From: Piromyces finnis
Taxonomy: Eukaryota > Neocallimastigomycota > Neocallimastigomycetes > Neocallimastigales > Neocallimastigaceae
Length of the DNA: 64,000 bases
Direction: 5' to 3'
Assembly (NCBI GenBank): GCA_002104945.1
Contig: MCFH01000048.1
Span: 1 to 64,000, forward strand
Positions 44,601-54,017 of the stretch are shown piece by piece. The notes under the pieces were generated by a model. That model saw nothing but the letters and a program-made list of their open reading frames with translations. It was not told where the DNA came from and did no database searches. Each line of letters begins with the position of its first letter. Position 1 is the stretch's first letter. The position numbers and the translations under genes were made by a program.

Positions 44601-45719
44601 TATCTCTGTGAAAGTCTTCTCGCCAATTGTGATTTTTAGTTTATATATATCCGTATTCGATGAAGTATTGGAATATGCCTGAAATATTGTCTCTGTAATA
44701 TTTCCTACTGGCTGCTTGTGAATCCTAAATTTGCGGAGTGCTGACTTTGTTATCATATTAACGCTGGCACATGAATCTAAGAATATTTCAGCCTCCACAT
44801 CTTCTACCTTCCCGCGGACTTTGACAACTTTATGTTCTCCAAGCAAGGTGACAGCATTTGTTACTGCATTTTTGAATTTTGGTGTTAATTTCAACTTCTG
44901 GGCAAATGCTGTGCGGAATTTTGGGAACAGGTCTAATAAATTCACAAGTTCTGTTACCACTTCTGTTGAAGCTACTTCTTTAACTAAATCATCTACCTTG
45001 AACTCTTCAAAACCATCCATTAGACGTATGTGTTTTTCAATATTTAAAATTTGTTCTTGCGGTGGGTTAGGGTTTATTTTATCTATTTCCTTCCTTTCTT
45101 GTTTCTTCATTTCAGCATTTCTTTCTTCCCGATTTTTCTTCTTTACATTCTCTATTCTTTTATCATTTAGATAGGATACATCCAAGTGTTCTAACTTCTC
45201 TACTTTGTTTAATTTTCTATTTTCCTTAGGAGTTGTTGCTTTGCTCTTATCATTCTTGCCCAATTCTTCATTTATATCATCCAACTCCTCTTCCATTTCT
45301 TCTTTTCCTATGGTTTCTATTAACTTATTTTCATCTTTGGTTGATTTTCCATCAGAATCTATTGTTATAATTTCAGAAGTGTCCAAGTTCATCTCCTTAT
45401 CATTATTATTTATATAATTCCTTCTCTTATCTAATTGCTCATTATACTTCATAGCAGCAGTTTTAATAGGCATAGGATTTCGCTGTAGTTTATTCTCATG
45501 CATTCTCTTTATTTGGCTGGTTGTTTCCTTGTGCGCATTTTTAGCTTTGCTATTTGTGTCTTTTGATTTCTTCGTTGCAACCAAGGTTATAGACGAAGGC
45601 TCTCGGTAATTATTATTTGAGGTATTAGTATTAATTATGGTTTTATCTACCGTTGGTTGTACCACCGATAGATTGGTTTGTTTACTGGGAGTTGTCCTTC
45701 TCCCAGAGTTTAGTTTAAA
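41637..45719 (-). CDS. Element I Pol (protease, RT, RNase H, integrase), frameshift product
   Basis: Open from the slippery site (45719) to TAA (41639-41637). There is no ATG near the start, so Pol is a Gag-Pol fusion. Counting from 45665: a charged N-terminal region of about 230 residues; aspartic protease with the unusual motif DSCAS (Asp297) in place of DS/TG; reverse transcriptase (LVPKKNGKYRMCVDYRRLNE, YIDD at 654-657); RNase H (Asp803); integrase with HHCC finger and DD35E residues Asp1073, Asp1132 and Glu1168; a C-terminal GPL-type tail (YFTGPLKIIKKEF). No chromodomain. Frame intact throughout. Confidence 0.92.
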   Translation of the reverse strand, partial: FKLNSGRRTTPSKQTNLSVVQPTVDKTIINTNTSNNNYREPSSITLVATKKSKDTNSKAKNAHKETTSQIKRMHENKLQRNPMPIKTAAMKYNEQLDKRRNYINNNDKEMNLDTSEIITIDSDGKSTKDENKLIETIGKEEMEEELDDINEELGKNDKSKATTPKENRKLNKVEKLEHLDVSYLNDKRIENVKKKNREERNAEMKKQERKEIDKINPNPPQEQILNIEKHIRLMDGFEEFKVDDLVKEVASTEVVTELVNLLDLFPKFRTAFAQKLKLTPKFKNAVTNAVTLLGEHKVVKVRGKVEDVEAEIFLDSCASVNMITKSALRKFRIHKQPVGNITETIFQAYSNTSSNTDIYKLKITIGEKTFTEIFRVIEKDDIFDILIGIDSLKRNRFSLNFVDDNLYYIDKNNSPMKIADLHYDVNLQESKGEDSEEETIEETPMLITVAMSTQNEGKEGTLETKENIINNIVNKIPKDIRDVVRKLFDKFNHVIAVKTDDLSRTKLLPHRIRLKPNSFPFKQRAYRLSKVQADALKEELTKLIKNKLIEPSHSSWSSPVVLVPKKNGKYRMCVDYRRLNECTIKDSYALPLIDDILCYVGKKAVLTTMDLFSGYHQVPMYPEDEDLTCFTTIYGNYNFKVMPFGLCNAPATFQREMNRIFFDLIGKCVFIYIDDLIVFSNTMEEHIRDLSKVFKILRENGLRINIEKCHFFQEEVELLGHVLSKEGIKPIPGKTQVIMNWLPPKNVSQLRSFLGAVSYYRKFIDKFAQYAKPLFKLLKKDEEFKWSPEANNSFEILKLRLIEAPILMPPDFDKPFKIRTDASRNGIGGVILQIDEDGMEKPLHFVSRTLNKSEENYSVTDLEGTAAYYCSRKFKHYIVGNTLETELITDHKPLVGLINNSEPTNNRHLKWVTTFSILKIKVLYEEGKKNVIADALSRLTSKEESQLAPRPSHNKQTINVIVENNSNTTTNNKISENNNQYKNINDFINRKLITMDGIQYYKSNGKLRRIIDDDEEKFRLIEAAHSIGHEGIYKTYHRLKKEFYWKGMNNDIKIYIKCCPRCQQFKPQKSNLFVESIPTKPGLPFSRVGLDLVGPLPITNKGNKYIIVLVDYLTKWVEAEALENIESDDVIDFLKRVFSRHGIPEVLVTDNGPQFRSDKTKAFLDLHDVYVQYVSTYHPASNGEVENRNKEIIKYLKLLGNEEDEWDEILPSALWALRTCKNEITKFSSFELLYGRKDLQPFELSLMKDRNKYENEEEYWIQKFVRHHKWIQEAIDNIETANKLWSDRRRQSKRMRAAYKPGDLVLVKVFNRRKLDPYFTGPLKIIKKEFNTVTVCDPISGEIAERNIHLKNIIPYFSEL
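45685..45719 (-). promoter_or_regulatory. -1 ribosomal frameshift signal, element I
   Basis: Minus strand: TTTAAAC heptamer (45719-45713) in the gag frame as CTT TTA AAC, spacer TAAACT (6 nt), then stem CTGGGAG (45706-45700), 8-nt loop, stem CTCCCAG (45691-45685). UUUAAAC is the classic coronavirus-type slippery heptamer. The -1 frame is open directly into Pol. Confidence 0.92.
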
Positions 45720-46744
45720 AGCCCCTTTTCTTCCATTTCGGCAAGTTGTTTAAAAGTATATGGACATTCTATACGTTTGTGTCCATTTTGTCCACATCTG
45801 AAACATTTTATATCGGAATTTCTTTCATCAATCTCCCTTGGAATAGCATTGGTTGGTTCTATCAGGGATACCCTTTTTTCCGCATTTCTTGTTGTAGAAT
45901 AAGATTTATTCATGCCTTGATAAGGGATTAAACCCATTCTACTATTATTATCATTCTGTTGATTTACATAACCATTGGTGTTGCTCCAATTAGACTGTCC
46001 TCCATAAACTCTGCGGTAGCTAGTCCTAGTTCTATTGAAATATGGATATCTAAAGTTCTGGTTAATATTCTTCCTGTCGTAATATGAATTATGCGAATCC
46101 TCTTTATTATCATTCATAAGTCCAGTATAAATCGGATGATTTAATAGAACATTATCACTTTGGGCAGCTAAAGTAACATTCCTTGTTCCTCTCCTTTGGT
46201 TAACTTGTTCCTTGTTTTTCTCTTTAATTTCTCTCTCAGTATTTTCAGCTCGTTCAGCAATTTTGTAAGCTTCTTGTAGGTTCTCACAATCAGACATTCC
46301 TACCTGGGAGCACGGATAGACACGAGCACTAATAGAGTCTCTATATTCCTTCACTGTTATTAATTTCTGATATTCCCTACTTAGATTATGATACAAGTTT
46401 CGATATCTATAATTAAACTTTTTTATAGTTTCTCCTTCCGCAATATTCATGTTTCTAAGTAGGGTCCATTTATCTCCCTCAGTAATCTTCATATCTTCTT
46501 CGATGGCTATTTGTATTTCTTTAAGTGATGGGTAATGGACTTCATTATTTCTTCTTATTTTTAACCTTCTTACAACTTCTTTGGTATCAGACTCTACTGC
46601 GGCCATAGCCCAATTATACACTTGTCTAGGCTCAATTAAATCATAGAGATCCAAAAAGTCGTTCATATCCACTACCCATTCCCATACATTCTTCCCATAG
46701 TTATCAAGTTTGGGAACCTCTTTACGTATAGTAGTTAAATCCAT
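45710..46744 (-). CDS. Element I Gag with zinc knuckle
   Basis: 344 residues from ATG at 46744 to TAA (45712-45710). Particle protein: an N-terminal Trp-rich helical capsid-like region (NYGKNVWEWVVDMNDFLDL), a capsid C-terminal part (IKKFNYRYRNLYHNLS), an Arg/Asn/Tyr-rich linker, and a CCHC knuckle CFRCGQNGHKRIEC near the end. The last codons CTT TTA AAC TAA carry the frameshift site into pol. Same overall plan as Gag of element D but longer. Confidence 0.88.
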   Translation of the reverse strand: MDLTTIRKEVPKLDNYGKNVWEWVVDMNDFLDLYDLIEPRQVYNWAMAAVESDTKEVVRRLKIRRNNEVHYPSLKEIQIAIEEDMKITEGDKWTLLRNMNIAEGETIKKFNYRYRNLYHNLSREYQKLITVKEYRDSISARVYPCSQVGMSDCENLQEAYKIAERAENTEREIKEKNKEQVNQRRGTRNVTLAAQSDNVLLNHPIYTGLMNDNKEDSHNSYYDRKNINQNFRYPYFNRTRTSYRRVYGGQSNWSNTNGYVNQQNDNNSRMGLIPYQGMNKSYSTTRNAEKRVSLIEPTNAIPREIDERNSDIKCFRCGQNGHKRIECPYTFKQLAEMEEKGLLN

Positions 46745-47133
46745 TTCTCAAAGATGAACTAATATTACTCTTATTATTGTTTGTCTGTTTATTATATCGC
46801 GTGATTTCTAATTGTATATATTTTTATATTTTATTATTATTAACACGCGTATTAATTATAAATTTATGTTATTTTTTATATATAAATATAAACTATTTTA
46901 TTTTAATAAATTTAATTCTTAGAACTACTTATATTATCGACTTTGGTGTAGAAGGCCTTTAGCTAAGAAGTTTTTCATTCAACAGCCGCGATCTACCCAA
47001 AGCGGTTGGTGGAAATATGTGTATTCTTCAAATTAAATAATTAAAATAATATAATTTAATAGTTATATATAATTTATTATTATTATTATTATATATATTA
47101 ATTTATTATTATTATTATTATTATTATTATAAA

Positions 47134-47173
<40 letters not shown>

Positions 47174-47253
47174 TTTTTTGTATAATCTCTATCTATTACT
47201 CATCTATTTTCATAAATTTGCTTGTTGTACGCCCGGATTCTCCACCAAAAACT
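46745..47253 (-). other. Element I leader
   Basis: About 490 bp between gag and the primer site. It contains ATT and AT microsatellites and a T run (about 47060-47180). A less AT-rich patch at 46940-47020 (AGCCGCGATCTACCC) could be a packaging or structured element; nothing more can be said. Confidence 0.5.
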
Positions 47254-48430
47254 TGGTACAGAATTTTATTATAAGTACCTTTTTCTTTATTGTTTGGGAC
47301 ACTACAACAGTTATAAATAACAAATTTATATTCTAGATGAATATTTTTTGATTATATATTATTTTATTATTTTGTTTATTATTTTATTATTTTTATTACA
47401 AGCTTTATTATTTATAAGTATTATTTATTATTATTTTATATTATCATTTGTTTTAAAAATAGGTATAATCTTAGAAAATAAACTAATATTATTATTAATT
47501 CCTTCACTAAATCTAACAATAATATTATTTATTCTTCTATTATTATCACCTTATCTTTATTTTATTTATAATATAACTAATATAAACTAACTAAAACTAA
47601 CTAAAAACTAAAAACTCTTCTTTTCTTTTTTTTATATATATACGCGTCTTTCTCTTCCTTATATAATTATATTTTTATCATCCTTATATTAAATTATAAA
47701 AAGTTTATTTTACTTTAATAAATTATTTATAAGTTATTAATTTAATTTAATTTACCATTCTTATTATTACTATCGTTATATAAATTTATTAAATAAAAAT
47801 ATTTAAATCCATATATATTATAAGGGTTATTTCATTTACCAAATATATGGATTTATTGCATTTTTCTGAATGTGGTGTACCAAAATGTAAGAATTAATAA
47901 TTATTTTTTGTATAAATTAATTCTTATTTAATTATTTTTTAATTATTAAATTAATTATTTATTTAAACTATTAGCATACATTCATTTAAATTACTATAAA
48001 CATTTATCTATATTGATATTAATTATTCATTTACTTAATTTAAAATTTATTTAATTACTATATTAATTATTTATTTATTTAATTTAGTAATATATTTAAA
48101 ATAATAGTAAACATTCATTTATTTTTTAATTAATAATTTTTGTATTACATTTTATAAGAAACATTATATATTTTATTTTACGTTTGTATTTTATATTTAT
48201 GTATCGTATCTTGAAATAACTTATAGAAACAATTAGAAAATATAAATACATATTAGGACAATCGGATATTAAGGTTTTTCCGAATTTTAATCGGTTTTAC
48301 TTAATATTACGATGATTGATATATTAGTTATCAATCGAATATCTTTTTAGGTTTTTCTTCTAGTCTTTTCCTAAAAAGATTATTTGTTAAGATTAGAAAT
48401 TCTTTATTAAACTTTAAATTATCAAAAAAT

Positions 48431-48479
48431 TATAAATATAAGGACTCTGGAATTCCACTAAAGAATCCAGAGTTATTAT
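48431..48479 (+). promoter_or_regulatory. Element J LTR promoter: TATA box and predicted RNA start
   Basis: TATAAATA at 48431-48438; 31 bp later AGAGTTATTAT (48469-48479) is the segment complementary to the primer site, so the RNA should begin at or near 48469. The segment is the right arm of an inverted repeat (ACTCTGGAATTCC / GAATCCAGAGT). Confidence 0.65.
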
Positions 48480-48716
48480 TTTAAGACAATTATAATAAAT
48501 AACCCTTTCAAAAACTATATTCATAAAAAATATTTACATTAAAGATAGTCTTAATATTTTGTGTTTGTTATTATAATTCACTTATAATAAACTCTTTAAG
48601 ATAAGTATTCATTTTTATTTACTATTAAGAAACTTCTCAATTTAATAATACATATTACGATTTGTATTATTATATTGTAGATAATAATTATTATTAAATA
48701 TATAATAATTATTACA

Positions 48717-48727
48717 ATAATAACTCT
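48717..48727 (+). promoter_or_regulatory. Element J self-priming site (11 nt)
   Basis: ATAATAACTCT directly after the 5' LTR is the exact complement of LTR positions 48469-48479, and the match fails at base 12. There is no TGG tRNA-type site. Family C and K elements have the same 11-nt arrangement with different sequences. Confidence 0.75.
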
Positions 48728-49097
48728 ACTGTAGATAGATAAATTTTAAGTAGCCAATTAGATTAAAAAAAAAATTTAAATTACCAATTAAATAGTTTTA
48801 AAAAAAAAAAAAAATTAAATTGCCAATTAAATAGTTTAAAAAAAAAAAAAAAAAAAAAAATTAAATTTCCAATTAATTAGTTAAAAAAAAAAAAAAAAAA
48901 AAAAAAATTTAAATTTTAAGACAAATAATAATAATAATTAAATATAGTGATAATATTAAAAGACATATAGTTTATTTTCTTATAATAGTGATTTTAAATA
49001 TACAAATATAAGTATTCAAATATATAATATAAATTTTATTAATAAAAAAAATTTTTTTTTAGTGATATATATTATATAACAATTATATTTAAATATA
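48728..49097 (+). repeat. Element J leader with repeats carrying lengthening A runs
   Basis: Four units of the type GCCAATTAAATAGTTT followed by A runs of about 10, 14, 23 and 25 bases lie at 48753-48907. The spacing grows toward the coding region. The remainder is AT-rich leader up to the ATG at 49098. Confidence 0.75.
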
Positions 49098-52000
49098 ATG
49101 GAACTCAATGGTATTGATAAGGACTCTGTTGAAGTTAATGCTGATGAATTCCCTAAGAGCACTGTGACTTCTAAATTAATCGAAGCCATGACGGAATTCA
49201 TCCCCACTTTCTTCTCTCCGAACGGTGTATTATCGAAGGAAAAGGAAGCTAACACTAGAGAGAATGTCCTAGAGACATTAATCCAAAGCGAAGAATTCTT
49301 TAAGGATCATCCTAAATCATTTACTAGCGACGAAGAAAAAAATGCGTTTGTTATAAATAAACTTAATGGAATTGCTAGAAAGTGGGGTTTATCCCTTTTG
49401 ATCGATGGAACGCTTAGGACTCTCAGTTTTAATGAATTTAAAAAACTACTCCTTAATAACTTCGATACCGGAGACGAACGTAAGCAAAAATATATGCTTA
49501 TAAATAAGTTATGGAACCTAAAGCAGCTTCAACTTGGGAAAGTTACTGAATATACCATTGAATTTCGAAGGTTGGCAAGTAGAATCGGTTGGCCAGATGA
49601 CGTTTTTATTGACATCATTGGTAAAGGACTCGTTGATCGAGTACGTGAGGAATACGATAAAATGGATAAGCCAAATAGTTTATTTGAAGCTACAAATATT
49701 ATAATTAACCTTGACAAAAAATGTTTTTTGGAAAATTGCATTAGAAACAAACATACCGAAATGCAAAAGAAAGGCAGCAAATCATTTGGAAGAAAGAAAG
49801 CTGAATTAAACAAAACAGAAAATGGAAACCCATTTCATAGACATAAAAAGAGTAAAGCAAAACATAGTATTCTTTCTGCTACTACTAATTACACTCCTGA
49901 TAAACAGAACACAATAACTACTATGTGTTTTTTGAACTTAGGAACTAAAAACTTAAAAATAAACTTTCTTATTGACTCAGGGTCTGCTAGAAGTTTTATT
50001 TGCAAAACCTTCGCGAATGCAAATAAAATTCCTACTGTAGGGTTGACATCCCCAATCAATATACATTTACCCAATGGTAAGAGTATGATTATTAAGCAGG
50101 CAACCAAACCATTAAGATTAAGAATTATGGATCATGAAGAAAAATATGAATTCTGCATCGGGAACTTGCTTCTTCAGGGAATCTCAGGAATACTTGGACG
50201 TGATTGGCTTTCCATTCATAATCCTTTCTTAAATTATAAGACTAACAAAATATACTTTTTGGAGAAGTACTGCGGTAAACACTGTCCTTCAGCAAAAGGC
50301 AATAAGTTTGTATACCATTCTGATGAAATCTCCGCTCCTATGGTAAATAGTTTGAATAATGACTCAATTATCCCGGATTCAATCTCTGAAGACGAACTGT
50401 ACGACCAGGATGTTTGTGCTACTATCTTAGAATTAGACAGCTTTCAAGATAATGCTGAAAATAATAATATTCAAATCCTAAAAAAATATTATTATGACTT
50501 GACGACAGTGTTTCAGAAGCAAAAGGCCGACGTACTCCCCCCTCATAGGGACTACGATATGTCCATAGACTTAATTCCAGGTGGACAGTTATATTTTGGT
50601 CCGATATATTCTCTTACGATCGATGAACAAAAAACTTTAAGAGAATATGTCAAAGAGAATTTGAACAAAGGCTTTATTCGGAAGTCGAAGTCACCAGCCG
50701 GAGCTCCTGTACTTTTTGTAAAGAAACATGATGGAAGCCTTCGTTTATGTGTCGATTATCGTCGACTAAACGCAATTACAGTTAGAAACAGTTACCCTAT
50801 TCCTAGAATAAACGATATGATTGAATCTTTCAAAGGCGCTTCAATATTTACCAGATTGGATTTAAGATCTGCGTACAACCTTGTACGTATTAAAGAAGGC
50901 CATGAATATCTCACGGCTTTTAGAACTCCTATCGGTCATTACGAATATCTTGTGATGCCCTTTGGTCTTCGTAATGCACCATCCGTTTTTCAAAGATTCA
51001 TACAAGATGTTCTCGCGGAAGTTTTAGGTTCATTTGCCCAGGTGTACTTGGACGACATTATAATATATTCTCCTAACCTTAAGGATCATGTTAGTCATGT
51101 TCGAACAATTCTTAAAGCCTTAATCGATAATGGGTTATATGTAAAATTAGAAAAGTGCGATTTTCACGTAAAGGAAACCACCTTTTTAGGCTTTACTGTC
51201 TCTACTAATGGACTCCTAATGGATAAAAACAAAGTGAAATCTATATTAGAATGGCCTACACCAAAAAACATTAAAGAACTTCAAAGCTTTCTAGGACTCT
51301 GTAATTTCTACAGAAGGTTTATAAAAAATTTTGCTGAAAAAATGGACCCACTTCGCAAACTCTTGAAAAAAAATTCTGTGTTTAATTGGGATAATATCGC
51401 TGCTACTGCTTTTTCAAAGCTCAAAGAATCCTTTTTAACTAATGAAATACTCATTTTTCCTGATCCAGAGAAGGAATTTGTGGTAGAAACAGACGCCAGT
51501 GATTTTGCAATAGGATGTATCCTTTCACAGGTAAGTAATAATGATAATCTCTTACACCCCATTGCATTTTATTCTCGTTCATTAAATAACGCTGAGTGTA
51601 ACTACACCATATATGACAAGGAACTCCTTGCCATTATTACCGCGTTCGATACATGGAGGCACCACTTAGAGGGTGCTAAATTTCCTGTCCAAGTTATTAC
51701 TGATCATAGAAACCTTTTATACTTCAAAAAACCACAACTATTAAGTCAAAGACAAATCCGCTGGAGCATGTTTCTATCAAGATTTGACTATAGAATCTCT
51801 TATAGACCTGGTTCCAGGGGTGGAAAACCTGACTCCTTATCAAGGAGATCAGACTACAAGATAAAGCATGATAACGACTGCCATAGAATAATTGAAGATG
51901 ATGTGTTTTGCTGTACTACAGATGATAACATTAGTCATTTAATTCAATTCCAAAAAACAGATAAATTTTGCAAGGAAACTTTTCAAAAAATTAAAGACAA

Positions 52001-53144
52001 CTCTGGCAAGGTCAAAAGTTCTCTTTTCACCGTCATCAATGGTGTGCTCCATTTTCAAAATCGTATTATCGTTCCCTCACCTCTCAAGGCAAAAATACTT
52101 AAGTCATTCCATGATTCACCAATTAATGGCCATCAAGGGATTGATAAGACCCTAGAAAAAATTAAACGTTACTATTGGTGGCCAAATTTGAAAAAGGACG
52201 TTATAAATTATGTCCTTTCATGCGATATATGTTGTAGATGTAAGACCCGCAGGCACAAACCGTATGGGAAAATCCTGCCACTGCCCATTCCAAATAAACC
52301 TTGGGAAGTTATTGGTGTAGATTTTATTGTCTATCTACCTAGTTCGCAAAATTGCACATGTATCATGGTAACTGCTGACCATTTAACAAAAATGGTTCAC
52401 TTAGTGCCTTGTGCTGATGTCCCTTCTGCCGACCTTACTGCCAAACTCCTTTTACTTAATGTGTTCCGTTACCATGGATTTCCGAACATGATCATTTCTG
52501 ATCACGGTTCCCAATTTTCCTCAGAATTTTGGACATCTTTATGTTCATCTCTACATATAAAACCAAGATTAGCCACAGCCCATCACCAACAGTCAAATGG
52601 CCAGATTGAAAGGATAAATTCGGTCATAGAACAATATCTTAGATGCTACTGCTCCTCTGCTCAAAGTGATTGGTGTTTCTATCTACCTCTCTGTGAACTT
52701 GCGTACAATAACTCACTTCACAAATCCTTAGGCATATCACCGTTTTTTGCCAATTATGGGTTTCACCCAAATTTTGTTATTGAATCACCTCCATCGTTAC
52801 TCAAGGACAATGCTTCGAATCTCACTAGAGACTGGTCGTCTCATTTCAATGCTCTACAACAACACTTAAATAAGGCAAAAGAAGATTTTAAAAAATACGG
52901 TGATTACAGGAAATTGAGTGGGCCAAAATTTAAAGTTGATGATCTAGTATGGTTGAAAAGATACTACTTTACCAACGAACCCGCTAAAAAACTTTCATCT
53001 CAATATCTTGGTCCTTTTAAAATCGTCGAGGAGAGAAATAGAATGAATTACCGGCTTGAATTACCTGAAAACCTACATATTCATCCGGTATTTCATATCT
53101 CACAATTGGAACCTTACACAAAGAGAAATCCAGAACTGGAATAA
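49098..53144 (+). CDS. Element J Gag-Pol polyprotein
   Basis: 1,348 residues, ATG to TAA, uninterrupted. Gag/capsid region about 1-230 (FVINKLNGIARKWGLSLL, VTEYTIEFRRLASRI) and a basic stretch (KKSKAKHS) without a CCHC knuckle; aspartic protease DSGS (Asp293); reverse transcriptase (RNAITVRNSYPIPRI-type motif, YLDD at 650-653); RNase H (Asp799); integrase with HHCC finger and DD35E residues Asp1075, Asp1135 and Glu1171; GPF-type tail (YLGPFKIVEER, HPVFHISQLEPY). No chromodomain. All key residues are present, so the enzyme set looks functional. Expressing Gag and Pol as one primary product would require another way of setting the Gag:Pol ratio, as in Tf1. Confidence 0.95.
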   Translation: MELNGIDKDSVEVNADEFPKSTVTSKLIEAMTEFIPTFFSPNGVLSKEKEANTRENVLETLIQSEEFFKDHPKSFTSDEEKNAFVINKLNGIARKWGLSLLIDGTLRTLSFNEFKKLLLNNFDTGDERKQKYMLINKLWNLKQLQLGKVTEYTIEFRRLASRIGWPDDVFIDIIGKGLVDRVREEYDKMDKPNSLFEATNIIINLDKKCFLENCIRNKHTEMQKKGSKSFGRKKAELNKTENGNPFHRHKKSKAKHSILSATTNYTPDKQNTITTMCFLNLGTKNLKINFLIDSGSARSFICKTFANANKIPTVGLTSPINIHLPNGKSMIIKQATKPLRLRIMDHEEKYEFCIGNLLLQGISGILGRDWLSIHNPFLNYKTNKIYFLEKYCGKHCPSAKGNKFVYHSDEISAPMVNSLNNDSIIPDSISEDELYDQDVCATILELDSFQDNAENNNIQILKKYYYDLTTVFQKQKADVLPPHRDYDMSIDLIPGGQLYFGPIYSLTIDEQKTLREYVKENLNKGFIRKSKSPAGAPVLFVKKHDGSLRLCVDYRRLNAITVRNSYPIPRINDMIESFKGASIFTRLDLRSAYNLVRIKEGHEYLTAFRTPIGHYEYLVMPFGLRNAPSVFQRFIQDVLAEVLGSFAQVYLDDIIIYSPNLKDHVSHVRTILKALIDNGLYVKLEKCDFHVKETTFLGFTVSTNGLLMDKNKVKSILEWPTPKNIKELQSFLGLCNFYRRFIKNFAEKMDPLRKLLKKNSVFNWDNIAATAFSKLKESFLTNEILIFPDPEKEFVVETDASDFAIGCILSQVSNNDNLLHPIAFYSRSLNNAECNYTIYDKELLAIITAFDTWRHHLEGAKFPVQVITDHRNLLYFKKPQLLSQRQIRWSMFLSRFDYRISYRPGSRGGKPDSLSRRSDYKIKHDNDCHRIIEDDVFCCTTDDNISHLIQFQKTDKFCKETFQKIKDNSGKVKSSLFTVINGVLHFQNRIIVPSPLKAKILKSFHDSPINGHQGIDKTLEKIKRYYWWPNLKKDVINYVLSCDICCRCKTRRHKPYGKILPLPIPNKPWEVIGVDFIVYLPSSQNCTCIMVTADHLTKMVHLVPCADVPSADLTAKLLLLNVFRYHGFPNMIISDHGSQFSSEFWTSLCSSLHIKPRLATAHHQQSNGQIERINSVIEQYLRCYCSSAQSDWCFYLPLCELAYNNSLHKSLGISPFFANYGFHPNFVIESPPSLLKDNASNLTRDWSSHFNALQQHLNKAKEDFKKYGDYRKLSGPKFKVDDLVWLKRYYFTNEPAKKLSSQYLGPFKIVEERNRMNYRLELPENLHIHPVFHISQLEPYTKRNPELE

Positions 53145-54017
53145 CAATGTTTTTTTTAAAAGGGAGCAATGTAAGAATTAATAATTATTTTTTGTATAAA
53201 TTAATTCTTATTTAATTATTTTTTAATTATTAAATTAATTATTTATTTAAACTATTAGCATACATTCATTTAAATTACTATAAACATTTATCTATATTGA
53301 TATTAATTATTCATTTACTTAATTTAAAATTTATTTAATTACTATATTAATTATTTATTTATTTAATTTAGTAATATATTTAAAATAATAGTAAACATTC
53401 ATTTATTTTTTAATTAATAATTTTTGTATTACATTTTATAAGAAACATTATATATTTTATTTTACGTTTGTATTTTATATTTATGTATCGTATCTTGAAA
53501 TAACTTATAGAAACAATTAGAAAATATAAATACATATTAGGACAATCGGATATTAAGGTTTTTCCGAATTTTAATCGGTTTTACTTAATATTACGATGAT
53601 TGATATATTAGTTATCAATCGAATATCTTTTTAGGTTTTTCTTCTAGTCTTTTCCTAAAAAGATTATTTGTTAAGATTAGAAATTCTTTATTAAACTTTA
53701 AATTATCAAAAAATTATAAATATAAGGACTCTGGAATTCCACTAAAGAATCCAGAGTTATTATTTTAAGACAATTATAATAAATAACCCTTTCAAAAACT
53801 ATATTCATAAAAAATATTTACATTAAAGATAGTCTTAATATTTTGTGTTTGTTATTATAATTCACTTATAATAAACTCTTTAAGATAAGTATTCATTTTT
53901 ATTTACTATTAAGAAACTTCTCAATTTAATAATACATATTACGATTTGTATTATTATATTGTAGATAATAATTATTATTAAATATATAATAATTATTACA
54001 CAAAAAAATAGTAAGAA

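Larger units (their letters stand above)
40943..47882 (-). mobile_element. Element I: complete Ty3-like LTR retrotransposon
   Basis: Two 629-bp LTRs (40943-41571, 47254-47882; TGGTAC...GTACCA) that appear identical. A 4-bp AAAA duplication flanks it. Minus order: 5' LTR, tRNA-type primer site TGGTGGAGAATCCGGG (47247-47232, 6 nt from the LTR), a 490-bp leader, gag, -1 frameshift signal, pol, 3' LTR. Both frames are intact, so this copy may be active. Before element J arrived it ended 15 bp upstream of tRNA-Gly. Confidence 0.93.
47886..54000 (+). mobile_element. Element J: complete, apparently young Tf1-like LTR retrotransposon
   Basis: LTRs of 831 bp (47886-48716, 53170-54000; TGTAAGAATTA...ATTATTACA) look identical, with a constant offset at their ends and middle. 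The 5-bp duplication CAAAA (47881-47885, 54001-54005) flanks it. Plus order: 5' LTR, 11-nt self-priming site, A-rich leader, one gag-pol frame, purine tract AAAAGGGAGCAA, 3' LTR. It ends 17 bp upstream of tRNA-Gly. Single-frame Gag-Pol with self-priming is the Tf1 plan. Likely the youngest insertion here. Confidence 0.95.

Noticed and set aside
44731-45174. 147-codon plus-strand frame
   Set aside because: Antisense shadow of the element I pol frame.
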